Shown here piece after piece: positions 31,592 through 41,886 of a DNA stretch of 64,000 nt. Both the position numbers and the translations under genes were made by a program. This stretch comes from Dermacentor variabilis (lineage: Eukaryota > Arthropoda > Arachnida > Ixodida > Ixodidae): NCBI RefSeq assembly GCF_050947875.1, contig NW_027460401.1, positions 806,001 to 870,000 on the forward strand, read 5' to 3'. Each line of letters starts with the position of its first letter. Position 1 is the first letter of the stretch. The notes under the pieces were generated by a model. That model worked only from the letters and a program-made list of their open reading frames with translations, ran no database searches and was not told the DNA's origin.

Positions 31592-34500
31592 TCAATTCAG
31601 TTTATTTGGACATACATAGATGGTACAGGATGTCCACGAGGCGCGGCAAAAGGAGGCAACAATGTCTCCTGACAGGGCCTTCACCTCGGGATCACACATT
31701 ATGACAGCAGGTCGGCATGACAAAATACTGCACTACATTGAGATACCAAAGCAATCACTGGAAATTCAGTAATACAATGCTGTGTCACATATGGCAAATT
31801 ATCCTAGGATTTGACATTATACATTGATTACATCATTCTAACTCACGGAAACAATGATGTAAAAAATCAGTCAAATTGCACTTGCTCAAGACGAAAGAAA
31901 AGTACAATTCTAAGCAAAAGAGGCAGGAGAAGAAAGCATCATTTTCATTTTTTCTTAAATTGAGAAATGGTTTTGCAATCATTTATACAGTTGATCATGA
32001 AAGGATAAGTGTTACAGAGTGTAACTATTTGGTTGTCTATGATCTGAGTACCATAATTTGTGCGTGACTTCGACCAAACCATAGATACAGTGCGCAAGTT
32101 ATGGATAAAGTTCCTGTTCAAGTACTTAGTGCAGAAGGATGTAAAATCATACTTAATGTTATGAAAAATAAGTACAGCCAATAAGAAACTGTAAAGTTGA
32201 TATTACGGCAGTACCTTAACTGCGTCGTACAGGGATTCTTTGGAAACGGGTGCGGAACGGAATACCGTCTTCAACGCCCTGAACTGAAGCGAGCAAAGGC
32301 GGTCTGAATCTGATTTGTTACATGTGCCCCAAACTAGCAGACAGTACATAAAATAGGAGTGAACTATGGAAAAATAAATTTGCTTTCTCAAACGCAGAGG
32401 TAAAATATATTTTACTCGTTGCAACAAACCGATAGACCTAGATGCTTTCAAACGAACCTGTACCACGTGATCTGTCCATGTTAAGTCATATTTGAAACAG
32501 ACGTCCAGGAAGCGGCAAGAATTTGTTGGCAATAGATTGGTATTATAGATCTGTAGTTGGACGTGATGATTCAAGGGCTTGTTTTTGGGGCGGAAAATAA
32601 TATATTGTGTTTTCTTTATATTTAAGTAAAGTTCGTTGCTATTTAACCAGATCTGTAGCTGGACTCAGCCACTGATTTGCATGTTGTTCAAGTGAGGCTA
32701 GATTTGGACCAGAAAAGAAGACATTAGTGTCATCCGCGTAAAGGATAATATCAGGTGTCAGGGGGATATTAACGAGGTCATTGATGTATAAAATAAATAA
32801 CAAAGGCCCAAGAATAAATCCTTGCGGCACACCTGCTTAATTATTCCTATATTTGAGAGAAATTGATTCATACAAGTGTGTTGTTTTCTTCCTTTGAGAT
32901 AACTGTCTATCAGCTCATGTGCTATTCCTCTGATACCATACTTTTCCAGTTTTTTCACCAGAATTTCATGTTTAATAGAGTCAAGGACTTTTCGGAAGTC
33001 AAGAAAAATGCCCAGTGTATATAGTTTCTGTTCAAAGTTTTCCAAAATACAGTCCTTTATGAATAGCAGTGCTGTCCCCGTTGATTTTCCAGCCTGAAAT
33101 CCATATTGTTGTTTACATATTATATTATGAGCACTTAAAACTTCATTTAACCTCGTGTATATTATGCGTTCGGGGATTTTAGAAAACAGCGGCAAAACAG
33201 AAATAGGTCTGTAATTATTCAGATCATTTTTTCCTCCTCCTATGAATATTAAGGTTACGCGTGCAACTTTCATGTTATCAGGGAATATACCGGTGTCTAA
33301 TATGAGATTACAAATATATACTAGAGGACCCACAAGTAATGGAAGTGCGGTCTTCATGGGGCGTGCACTAATATCGTCATTTCCTGGCGAGCACCCATCC
33401 TTCATTGCCTTTACAACACTCACAACTTCTTCCTCCGATGTAGGAGTCAGAAACAGCGAATTGCTATTAGTGGAAGGAACAGATGAAGCGATAGGCGTTA
33501 ACGCTTGGGTCATGCGTGAGAAATCTGACGAGCCTGCATTGAGAAAATGTTCGTTAAACTTGTTTGAAAGTGGTACACCTGAAAATCTTTTACCGTCGAA
33601 GTAAAAATCAAGCGGAATGCGTGCTTTTCGATCTTTTATGATGTTGTTAGCTGTTTGCCAGAATAATTTAGGACTGTTCATGACTGTGGTAAATTTGGTG
33701 TCGTAGTAAGCTGATTTTGCTTTCTTAAGATCTGAAGTTAAGTTGTTACGGAATTTTTTAAACTCCGTGAAATGAACTGGATCTTTCGTTTTTATGAAAC
33801 CAGCAAACAGCCAGTTTTTTCTGTTTATATGTCTGTATAATACCGGAGTAATCCACTCTTTTCTTATGCTCCTGTGCTTTTTTATAGGCACGAGTGGAAA
33901 AGCACTGTTATAGTGGTGAAGCACTTTCTCTAAAAAATGTTATATGCCTTACACGGGTTGCTTTCACTATATATATCATCCCAGACTACGTCAGCCATCA
34001 GTGAATGGAACTGCACAATGTTACTTTCATTGATTATTCGTCTGAGGAATTTAGTTCTATCCATTTTTCTCACCAAGGAAAAGAAGGCAAAAAAAGGAAC
34101 GTGATCACTTAAGCTCGTCAAAATTACACCGGATGTTATTTTATTCAAAGGTAAATTAGTAAAGCGCAAGTCTATGAGCGTTTCGAAGTGTTGACTGATT
34201 CGTGTCAGCTCATCTACAATATTTTCACACCCATATGATAACATCAACTCGAGCAGGTGCTCCTGAATCAATATTTATGTCACCAAATTTAATAAGATGT
34301 CGTTTAGTATAGGTAGCATATTCAAGAAAAGACTCAACGTAAGTGAGAAAGGTGCTAACTAATCCGTGAGCGGGTCGGTACGTGAGAAGTACAATCGTAT
34401 TATGATTGGTCGCACCAACTGTCTCAAAATGATCACAAACTACGGTGGATTCCGGAAGAACCGCATAGTCAGTGTCTTGTTTTATATACAAAGATACGCC

Positions 34501-34690
34501 GCCGCCACATCTTTCTTTCCTAAATACAGAGACGTTGTCATAACCTGTTAACTGTGTAACATCGCTATTCGATATATGCCATGCTTCTGTAAATCCAATT
34601 ATGTTAAAATGACAATTTATGAGCTCGAGATCAGCCTCAATTTCATCAGTCTTATTTCTGAGGCTTTGTGCATTTAAATGAAACAAGGAA
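31592..34690 (-). pseudogene. CR1/L2-like LINE, 5' truncated and frameshifted
   Basis: The copy starts inside the endonuclease (FHLNAQSLRNK) and shows FTEAW, GDINID and SDHVPF. Next come the RT blocks ARVTLIF, NNYRPISVLPLFSK, QYGFQAGKSTG and GIFLDFRKVLD. After a frameshift near 32825 it continues PQGFILGPLLFILYINDL and ILYADDTNVF. The C-terminal part has GLLQRVKYILPLRLRKQIYF and SRTNYGTQIIDNQIVTLCN. At least three frame breaks (near 34250, 33925, 32825) and further gaps kill it. The 3' UTR ends in AATAAACTGAATTGAATT at 31592-31612. It belongs to the same broad clade as the intact LINE at 51-56 kb but not the same subfamily. It is inserted in a satellite whose units flank it on both sides. Confidence 0.88.
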
Positions 34691-34714
34691 AATATTTACA
34701 ATAGCTATTTTTAT

Positions 34715-34925
34715 TCGATGAATCGATTTTAGCGATTAATCGATGAATAATCAACAAATTCTGGGAAATGCCGGGCATGACTAGGTAGTGCTTAGCCTAG
34801 CCCGAAACGTGGCCAATATCTTGCGATATCCAATCAATAGCTAATCGATAATCGACAAATAATCAATGAATTCCGGGAAATGCTGGGGATGATTTGCTAG
34901 TGCTTAACCTAACCCAAAAGCCAGG
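34715..34925. repeat. Satellite fragment (112-bp unit), right of LINE
   Basis: AATT(C/T)(C/T)GGGAAATGC occurs at 34757 and 34869, a period of 112 bp. One full unit and part of a second are present, in the same orientation as the left fragment at 31.4 kb. TAATCGAT-type short repeats are embedded. Confidence 0.75.
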
Positions 34926-35280
34926 ACTAGTAGATGCCCATCAGCTGCGCTGTCTCTTCAGCATTACGCCTCCCGTGCAAGCTACGCCAATTTTTCATTT
35001 GCATTCGAGCGAATCGTACGCTTGCTGCTTCGAAAACTCCGACTGCATGGCGGGAGGTCTTTCGCGCACGTGAATACGCGCCGCTCTCCAGTACGAGCAG
35101 CCGCGACGCACTTTCATCAGTGCTGGTCGATTAAGCCGTTTGAGACAGTATCATCGCTGTCGCTGCTAGCGGTGGCAGAGACCTGTTGTTCATGTACGGG
35201 TGGCAAAGTGGAGCTCTCGCCAACTTCAGGCTGGCAGGTGAAAATAAAAATAAGAAAGCCGTGTGTTTCAGTCTTATAAC
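34926..35280. other. No recognisable gene
   Basis: GC-richer segment with two overlapping plus-strand frames (34934-35279) that I cannot assign. An acceptor-like context is not obvious. Confidence 0.35.
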
Positions 35281-35283
35281 ACT

Positions 35284-35410
35284 TTAGTTATTTATTTACA
35301 ATACCCTCAGGGCCCAAGGGCATTACATAGGGGGTTTTGATTACAAAGAAAAATTTGAACATAAACAGCGGTAAATATACATATTATTGCAAATACAGAA
35401 GAGGCTCACA
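35284..35410 (-). mobile_element. LINE 3' end fragment
   Basis: The minus strand reads CCCTATGTAATGCCCTTGGG, then CTGAGGGTATTGTAAATAAA, then an AATAAC tail. This is a 3' UTR terminus of the CR1/L2 type without ORF sequence. The boundary toward 35410 is approximate. Confidence 0.5.
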
Positions 35411-35442
35411 AACGAAAAAAAAGTGAACTTAAGATTAAAGAT

Positions 35443-35598
35443 GGGGTTTTGTGTGCCAAAACCACGATCTGATTATGAGGCATGCCGAAGTGGAGACTCC
35501 GGAATAATCTGTACCCCCCGGGGTTTTTTAACGTGCACATAAATATAAGTACACAGGTGTTTTTGCATTTCGCCCCCGATCGAAATGCGGCCGCCATT
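35443..35598 (-). mobile_element. tRNA-derived tick-type SINE, body only
   Basis: The block GGTTTTGTGTGCCAAAACCA, ATGAGGCATGCCG, TTAACGTGCAC and CATTTCGCCCCCGATCGAAA matches, block for block, the complete copy at 44830-45054. The tRNA-like head is missing, so the copy is 5' truncated. Confidence 0.8.
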
Positions 35599-35599
35599 C

Positions 35600-36965
35600 G
35601 TCCTCGTGTTTCTTCTCGCGCTGTGTATTACCAGAACCACCTATTAATTCGTTGGATCCACGTCTCTCGAAGCTTTCGCTCTTTAAGAAACACACAGATT
35701 CCGAAGCTTTTGTCCCTCGTGTGGTTGTTATAGCACCCAGGAACGGAGCAGGTGAATCTTTCCATCGCACGATGGCTCTACAAAACCATAAAAATTGCCA
35801 AAAATCGTTCGGAAACAGGACGCACAGGCACCCCGGGTGGCTGGACCGACCGGATGACTACAAGTACCAGCATGCACCGCGGCATAGGTGGCGTCGTGAA
35901 ACTGGTCAGTGGGATCGGTCTATTGGCAAACTTACTAGTTGTGTAGTCTCGCTTAAAATAGACACTTAGTGCTTCGGGACCAAGTGCTGATTCCATTCCA
36001 ACTCCACTCCAGGACCTCGGGATTTCATTCCATTCCCATTCTATCTGTCAGACTAATACAAAGTCAAATATGTTTATTTGAAGAAAAAAATATTCTTGCA
36101 GGAGGTAAAAACTAAAGGCAAAATGCCTGACCACCATTCCATTTCCATTTCATTCCAGGTCTTTAAAAATGTGCAATGATTCCGGAATTATTCCAGCTGT
36201 GTAGCTGCCACTCCACAATTCTGACATGTACACGTAGATGTCAGCTGTCGTAATAATCTGTTTAAAAACTCTCTTGCGTGTTCAAACTATGGACTGTCCT
36301 CGATTGCCCCACTAGCTCTTCGTTCTTTTCTTTTTTTGGAGGGACTGATACCCCAGAAGTGGTGCTAGTCTTAAAACTTCTACTTACAAGACGTAAGTAG
36401 AAGCACTTCTCCTCGGCTTCAATTTCGAAATTACATGTGACCTAAGTTAGTCATTCAGCATACTTAGCTAACGAAATTATGGTGTAAATTTTTCTTGCCG
36501 TTCATGTCCTTAGCCACATAATCTATTAGAAAAAATGGCAGGGGCGTGCAGGTGTGATTTAATTTAAATGTCACATTTAAAGAGAAACACCCGCTTTGTG
36601 GACATGACAATAAACATGAATTGGTAGTCGGTGGTGTGTCTTTTAGCCGTAGTCCAATTTTCGCACTGTTTCTTCGTGTTTGATTTACTGGTTTTTGAAA
36701 TAACATACTGTATTTCTACTTTTTAAAGGGACAATGAACAAGTTTGATGGCACTGTGGAAATCCACTGAGTCGGTAGGCTAGGGCTTTGTCATCATAAAG
36801 AAGCAAATTTTTTGTGCTCATGTAAACCGTTTAATCGATTATTAGGTTTAAAACATCGGCATCGCTAGAGATCGCAGGGGCGCCATTCCCCCGCATTTTC
36901 AGCCACCCTTAAAGAAAGGAGGAGAATTCACTCATAACCACACATGTTTTCCACCTCTCAAGTTT
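35600..36965. other. No recognisable gene
   Basis: Holds CATTCCATTC-rich low-complexity DNA (35990-36170) and a possible dispersed repeat beginning TTTAAAGGGACAATGAAC at about 36722. No coding signal. Confidence 0.35.
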
Positions 36966-36967
36966 CG

Positions 36968-37170
36968 AAACCCGCCATGGAGACATAGTGGCTTTTGGGT
37001 TGCACTGCTAAGCCCAAGGGTGCGGAATTAAATTCCGGCCACAGTGGCTGCATTTCGATGTGGGCGAAATGCAAAAGCCCCTGGCTACCGTGCATTGAGT
37101 GCAAGTTAAAGAACTTCAGATGGCCAAAATTAACCTGGAGTCTCCCACTACCGTGTCTTCATTATCATAT
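36968..37170 (+). mobile_element. tRNA-derived SINE, left part (split by LTR)
   Basis: Starts AACCCGCCATGGAGACATAG, continues through a degenerate tRNA-like head (GGAATTAAATTCCGGCCAC) and the body (CATTTCGATGTGGGCGAAAT, TTAACCTGGAGTCTCCCACT). It stops at ATTATCATAT, where the solo LTR begins. The remaining tail is at 37602-37634. Confidence 0.8.
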
Positions 37171-37601
37171 TGTCACAGTGTAGTGACGGTGAAGAACACA
37201 ATAGCAAAAACTGTGAATCACGAAAGTAACTCTTTATTGGGCGAACCTGTGCCCGGAAACAAGAAGCAACAGTCAAGCACAACGACGGCGGCAAGCCCAG
37301 TCGGCCATCGGCGAAAATCTTATCTGAAATTTAAGGCGCGTCAGTGTTTATACATGACTCGTAGAAGGTTACAGGGTAATCGCTGGTGCCTGAATGCCTT
37401 CCAGAAAGTACTTCACAATTCGTGTCATGCATACAATCTAATCACACAAGGTTAGGCGAGAACAAACATCGCAGGTAGAATCAACAATAACATTTGAGTA
37501 AGTTCCTATCATGCAGGTGCCTCTTATGCTGAGCGATAACCTTACGTTTTTAGCGGGTGAAATGCAGTCCGCCAGAAAAGGATGAATAAGTACACGTGTC
37601 A
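37171..37601 (-). mobile_element. Solo LTR of a Ty3/gypsy element
   Basis: The 431-bp sequence starts TGTCACAGTG and ends CACGTGTCA, short imperfect inverted ends. It is flanked by the 4-bp duplication ATAT (37167-37170 and 37602-37605). It matches the LTR at 44.8-45.4 kb at AGTGACGGTGAAGAA, at (G/T)GCGAAC(C/T)TGTGCCC, at ATACATG and at AAGTACACGTGTCAATAT. The full element was lost by LTR-LTR recombination. Confidence 0.85.
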
Positions 37602-37634
37602 ATATCGTGGGTTCAGCATGTAAAACCCCAAATT
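37602..37634 (+). mobile_element. SINE tail, right of the solo LTR
   Basis: ATATCGTGGGTTCAGCATGT followed by AAAACCCCAAATTA is the expected end of the SINE interrupted at 37170 (compare the complement of GGGGTTTTACGTGCCAAAAC at 44.84 kb). Confidence 0.75.
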
Positions 37635-37723
37635 AAGCTGCTGTATTCCCTCCAAGTGGCATTGGTTGCATGCATTTAAGGCAGCGTGGCTCTACTCAAG
37701 AGACATATATACAGTCGACTTCC

Positions 37724-37830
37724 GGTAATTCGATCATCTTTCTGGGGTTTTACGTACCAAATCCAGTTCTGATTATGAAGCACGCCCGTTAATTCGACCT
37801 GACAGGACCATTGAGATTGGTCGAATTAAA
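37724..37830. mobile_element. MITE-like fragment carrying a SINE tail piece
   Basis: ACAGTCGACTTCCGGTAATT at 37724 and TTAATTCGACC / GGTCGAATTAAATAAAA at 37790-37830 resemble the end of a TA-duplicating MITE. Between them lies CTGGGGTTTTACGTACCAAA and CTGATTATGAAGCACGCC (37742-37789), the tail of the tick SINE in minus orientation. The right end of the MITE is not found. Confidence 0.45.
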
Positions 37831-37839
37831 TAAAAGACA

Positions 37840-38635
37840 GAAGCAAACATCGAAACATGCCACTGCTTCACTTGGGAGTATTTGCCTTTAAAGTTTACTT
37901 TGGTCGCGTTTCAGTTTAGCGCTACCCCTGCAACCGTGAACAGCTACCAACTCGCCCCGTTTACTATGTTTCTTAATGTTAGCTTCACTGCAATACAGAT
38001 GTGCTATGCACAGAAGCATACCAAGCAGGGAAAGGTGCCATTGTTGCAAGACATAGCACGTGTTCCCTAATTTACGTACTACATGCACATGTGCAGTCTC
38101 CAGTCACAGTACGAGTACCAAGACACCTAATACGTGTATGGGCACGCCTTCACAGCTTCAGATAGACTCACACTCCTTTGTTGGCTTTTAACATCTCCTC
38201 GGCTTAATTTATCGCAGTTTTTTTGAACTTACTGCCTTCCTTCTTGCTAGCTTTCCCAAAACACATGATTGTGTTCCACTTCTCCGTGCACGGCACATTT
38301 AATTCAGGAACACGTACTAGGCCCCGTTGACGGTCTCATATACGATACACGCATGGAAGATGAAACAAGGACTCAAATCACCACTGAAACGTAACAAACA
38401 GCTCTGAATAGCTTCCAGTATGCTTATTTGGTGCCTAGGTGCTCCTACTATGACAGGAGACTGCGTGCCTGTATAATGAAGGAACACATACTATGTCCTG
38501 TGACGGTGGCCCTTGTCCATTCTTGGTATGCTTCACCACGAAAGGTTCCGTATGCTTCACCCTATAGCTGTATTGGGGCGAATCTGACCAGTGAGGTTCG
38601 AATTATCCGGCGAAGGCCAATTTTGAGATTTAAAT
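37840..38635. other. No recognisable gene
   Basis: Short frames only; no repeats or RT motifs. Confidence 0.35.
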
Positions 38636-38639
38636 AACA

Positions 38640-39140
38640 GAATTTTGGGCCCATAGAAATGGATTTCATTAAATAAAAAACAATAATCAGCAAACAGCCT
38701 TATTTGAATGGGGTGACTGACTACTTCTACAATATCATTAATATATATCAAAAATAACAAGAGGCCAGCATGCTGCCTTGAGGAACACTGGAAGTAACTG
38801 GCACTTCGTGGGAAGGGCAATTGCTTATGCTGACGAATTGTTTGTGCTTAGTTAAGTATGCAGAGATTCAGCCAATTATGTATGGTGGAAGATGTCGAGC
38901 TTCTCAATTAGTTTAGAGTGACAAACAAGCTCAAATGCTTTTCCGCAATACAAGAATATAACATCAATCTGGCCAGGTTTATCAAGAATGCTACCAAATG
39001 CTTGTGTGTATAAACGTGTGATCCAACTTCCAATAAATTGTTTTTGTTGAAAGTACCACTTGTGTGTGCTTCTCTCGTCAGTCTCGTTTAAGGTTTCTGC
39101 GCTAAGCACTAAAAATGTAACAACAATGTTAAAACTCAAC
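38640..39140 (-). pseudogene. Degraded LINE reverse transcriptase fragment
   Basis: The minus strand preserves GQIDVIFLYCGKAFELVCHS (motif A region; usually LDF.KAFD) and CHSKLIEKL. After a stop and a frame change it has LLFLIYINDIVEVVSHPIQI and RLFADYCFLF, where the catalytic ADD has become ADY. This is an old CR1/L2-like RT remnant of about 170 residues, with neither end preserved. Confidence 0.75.
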
Positions 39141-39365
39141 CCTTGCGATGCAAAATTTCTTTTTTTTCCTAGAATACTCTACACTTCTCTGAAATGTGAA
39201 CATATTTGTTATTCAATATTTAATAGGCCAGTTTCCTCAAATATTCATATTTAATTCTATCCAGAAATATTACAATATGAAAACCCTCACTACATATGGG
39301 CCTTGAGTGGAGCAGTACGGCCTTAAATGCGTGCAAACAATGCCACAGGGAATACAAGAGGTGAC

Positions 39366-39590
39366 TTTGGGGCTTTATGCGCAAAAACCACGACATGATT
39401 ATGAGGCACACCATAGTGGGGGACTCCGGCTTGACTTTTACGACCCGGAGTTTTTAAATGTGCACTGAATGCATGGGACACAGGTGTTTTTGCATTTCTC
39501 CCCCATGAAAATGCAGCTGCCGCAGTCGGAATTAGATCCCGCGTCCTTGGGCTTAGCAGCACACAACGCCAAAGGCACTATGGCGGGTTT
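39366..39590 (-). mobile_element. tRNA-derived SINE, complete but diverged
   Basis: The tail GGGGCTTTATGCGCAAAAAC, the body (ATGAGGCACACC, TTTTTAAATGTGCAC, CATTTCTCCCCCATGAAA) and the head (GTCGGAATTAGATCCCGCGT ... TATGGCGGGTT) are in the same order as in the 44.83 kb copy. The B-box is degenerate. Confidence 0.8.
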
Positions 39591-39594
39591 TGAC

Positions 39595-40260
39595 ACTTGA
39601 GAGGTGGAAAACAAACTTAGAGAAGCACTAGAAGAGATGTTTTTTTAGATTGTCTGACACATGTATAGCCAGTCACAACATGGGTTCTGGTCAACTGAGA
39701 CGTTTGTAAACGCGAGTGACTGAAAAGTGATAGTATGTGCCGAACCAAGATGACATCAGGAACACGTTCACATTGTCCAAATGATAATTTTTACAGTCCA
39801 AATTGAGAAAACAAATTCGTTGGCTGCCTAAAGGCGAGGTATCCTTACCGCACGACTAGAAATTACTGATAAAGCAAAAACTACCTACTAAATATGTCCG
39901 CTCAGGAAGTGCAGTTCCCTTTGAGAATGGTCCCCAAATGCACCTGACTTTCTCGCTGAAGATTCCAGTATGTGTCATTATTGACAGAAAGGAAGATTTG
40001 ATAACTTCTAATTGTGTGTTCTCCAATTGAATACAAGTCAAATTGTCAACGGCTATTTGATTTACATTTGGCATTTTGAATATTTGCACAGCACAAACAT
40101 ATACTCCATCTATACTCGAGAATAACACCATCAGTGCAGGTTGTGAAACAACTGACGAGTAGGCAAAAACAGCTTCGTTTTCAGGTCTCTGAAATTATTT
40201 TGAGTTTTGTGCAAGTGCACCGTCAGCAGAGTACCTAGTAGTGATCATCAAGAGTTGAGC
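39595..40260. other. No recognisable gene
   Basis: Nothing identifiable; short frames only. Confidence 0.35.
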
Positions 40261-40269
40261 ATTTAATAT

Positions 40270-40625
40270 ATCTGCTCTTACCAACACTAACAATACGAGA
40301 TTTTCCTCTAACAAGAATTCTTTCCTCCCTCGAATAAACACTAATTATCAATGTTTACTGCTCTTGTTATGGTGATTTAATACTGGAACGAACTACCACC
40401 CCATATTAAAGCCTGCCACACAACATTAACATTCAAGAGAGATAAGAAATATTTACTATCGACACTACTGTCTACAGACTCATCACTATGAACATATATT
40501 GTATACAAATTTCGTTTACCACATTCAATGCTTCTGTATTTGCCTAATGTATAGCTTTTACTCTCTGTCTCCCATTGTCTTTATTTTTTTCTTCCTTCTT
40601 TTTAGAAATTTTAAGTTTTTTGTCG
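40270..40625 (+). pseudogene. CR1/L2-like LINE, extreme C-terminus and 3' UTR
   Basis: The plus strand reads TRFSSNKNSFLPRINTNYQ, then after a frameshift YWNELPPHIKACHTTLTFKR and a stop. These are the C-terminal hallmark blocks of CR1/L2 ORF2 (a TRY/F..NNNF.LP..RTNYG block, then WN.LP..I). The rest of the element is gone. It abuts the I-group ORF1 piece at about 40640. Confidence 0.65.
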
Positions 40626-40639
40626 CACAGTATAAGCAG

Positions 40640-41886
40640 AAGCAGGCCTGCGAGGTCGCGTCCGTGATGTTTGTTTTTGTGTTAACACGGACTGCGGTCA
40701 CACCTGGTAGCGCAGAGAGCACAGCGGCAGTCGCAAGACGGGATCCTCGCTCGAAGGTCCCTTCCGGGACAGAAGGGCGGAACAGGGCCGCCCCGACCAC
40801 CGCTGGGTTAACTGGTATGGTGGCGGCTTGTTGTAGAGCCCTGGCGCGACGCTGGGCGTTCCTAGAGAGGACCGTGGTGAACGCGTCCTGTGCTGGTTCG
40901 CTGCTCAGGTGCCGGGGAGAGTGCGATCTGGGGACTGGTGGGAGTGACCTTCAGTGGCGCCTGTTGCTGCGGAGAAGCCGCTGGGCCCGAGGTGGTAGCA
41001 GTTGCTGGAGGCTGCAGGCTACCTGGAGTTGTCCGTTGCTTCCCCTTGCCCTTCTTTTTCGAGGCGCTTTATCACAGGAGCTGGCGCATCCTTCTGGAAG
41101 GCAGCTGCGCTCTGTGGCTTGCCGCTTGTCACCTTTGCAGCTGGTGTCTTTCCGAGGGCAGCCTGTAGTGGAGGTTTCTGGGGAACCTCGGAGATTGTCG
41201 TGGCCTCTCTGGTAGACTTGGCAGGAGTGTCTACAAGTGAATCGGTTGCCTGGGCACCTCGGAGATTGTCGTGGCCTCTGTGGTAGACTTGGCAGGAGTG
41301 TCTACAAGTGAATCCGTTGCCTGGGCAATCACAGCATCTCCGGGGGCGCAGTCTCTGTCAGGAATGGCAGGATCGGGCACCGCGGCACTGGTTGCAGATG
41401 CGGTCGAAGCGGCAGCCCGGTCCTCAGGTGTGGGGCAAGGAGGGACAGGCGCTGACTTCTTCTTCCTCTCTGGGAGTGGAACCCATCGACAGCTCTGGGG
41501 CGTCACCCTCGTTATCGCTGTCGCGTTTCCGAGAGGCAGACAAATGCATATCATCGGAGCTCACGGGGAGTTCCACGGAAGTTGGTTCGGGAGAAGGCCG
41601 AGCCGACTGGGGAAGAGTGAATCTTGCGAGAGGCCGAGGTAGGAGGCTCCGGCTGGCTAACAGCACCACTCGGATTGACAGGGGTGTTGTAGGGTGGCGC
41701 GGCAGCGGCGCACTTGGCGAGCCATTTGTCCACGATTTCTGCGGACGTCGCCTCCGCGGCATCGCGTTGCCGAAGACCAAGGCAGTGCGTGGACCAGGTT
41801 AGCGATACGTCGATGCTTGAAGCACTCGGCATTCGTCGGCGGCCAGAGCGAGGAGCGCGCTTGTTTGGTTCGACGAAGTCCGCCAT
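40640..41886 (-). pseudogene. I-group LINE ORF1 (gag-like), frameshifted
   Basis: Begins at ATG 41886 with ADFVEPNKRAPRSGRRRMPS and continues, through at least three frame changes, over a Pro/Ser/Thr-rich region (SRKRDSDNEGDAPELSMGST; PERKKKSAPVPPCPTPEDRA). The C-terminal part (LRNAQRRAR-like; VNPAVVGAALFRPSVPEGTF; ERGSRLATAAVLSALPGVTA) breaks off at about 40645. ORF1 of such LINEs binds element RNA. The end of the same type of ORF1 is seen at 63.2-63.46 kb. A 71-bp internal duplication (41186-41327) adds a frameshift. The 3' half of this copy is missing, the reverse of the usual 5' truncation. Confidence 0.7.
41186..41327. repeat. 71-bp tandem duplication
   Basis: Two adjacent copies start CCTCGGAGATTGTCGTGGCC at 41186 and 41257 and differ at only two or three positions. 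Because 71 is not divisible by three, it shifts the ORF1 frame. Confidence 0.9.

Noticed and set aside
40499..41215. 238-codon plus-strand open frame
   Set aside because: It lies opposite the minus-strand LINE ORF1, and only the minus strand reads as a known protein family.
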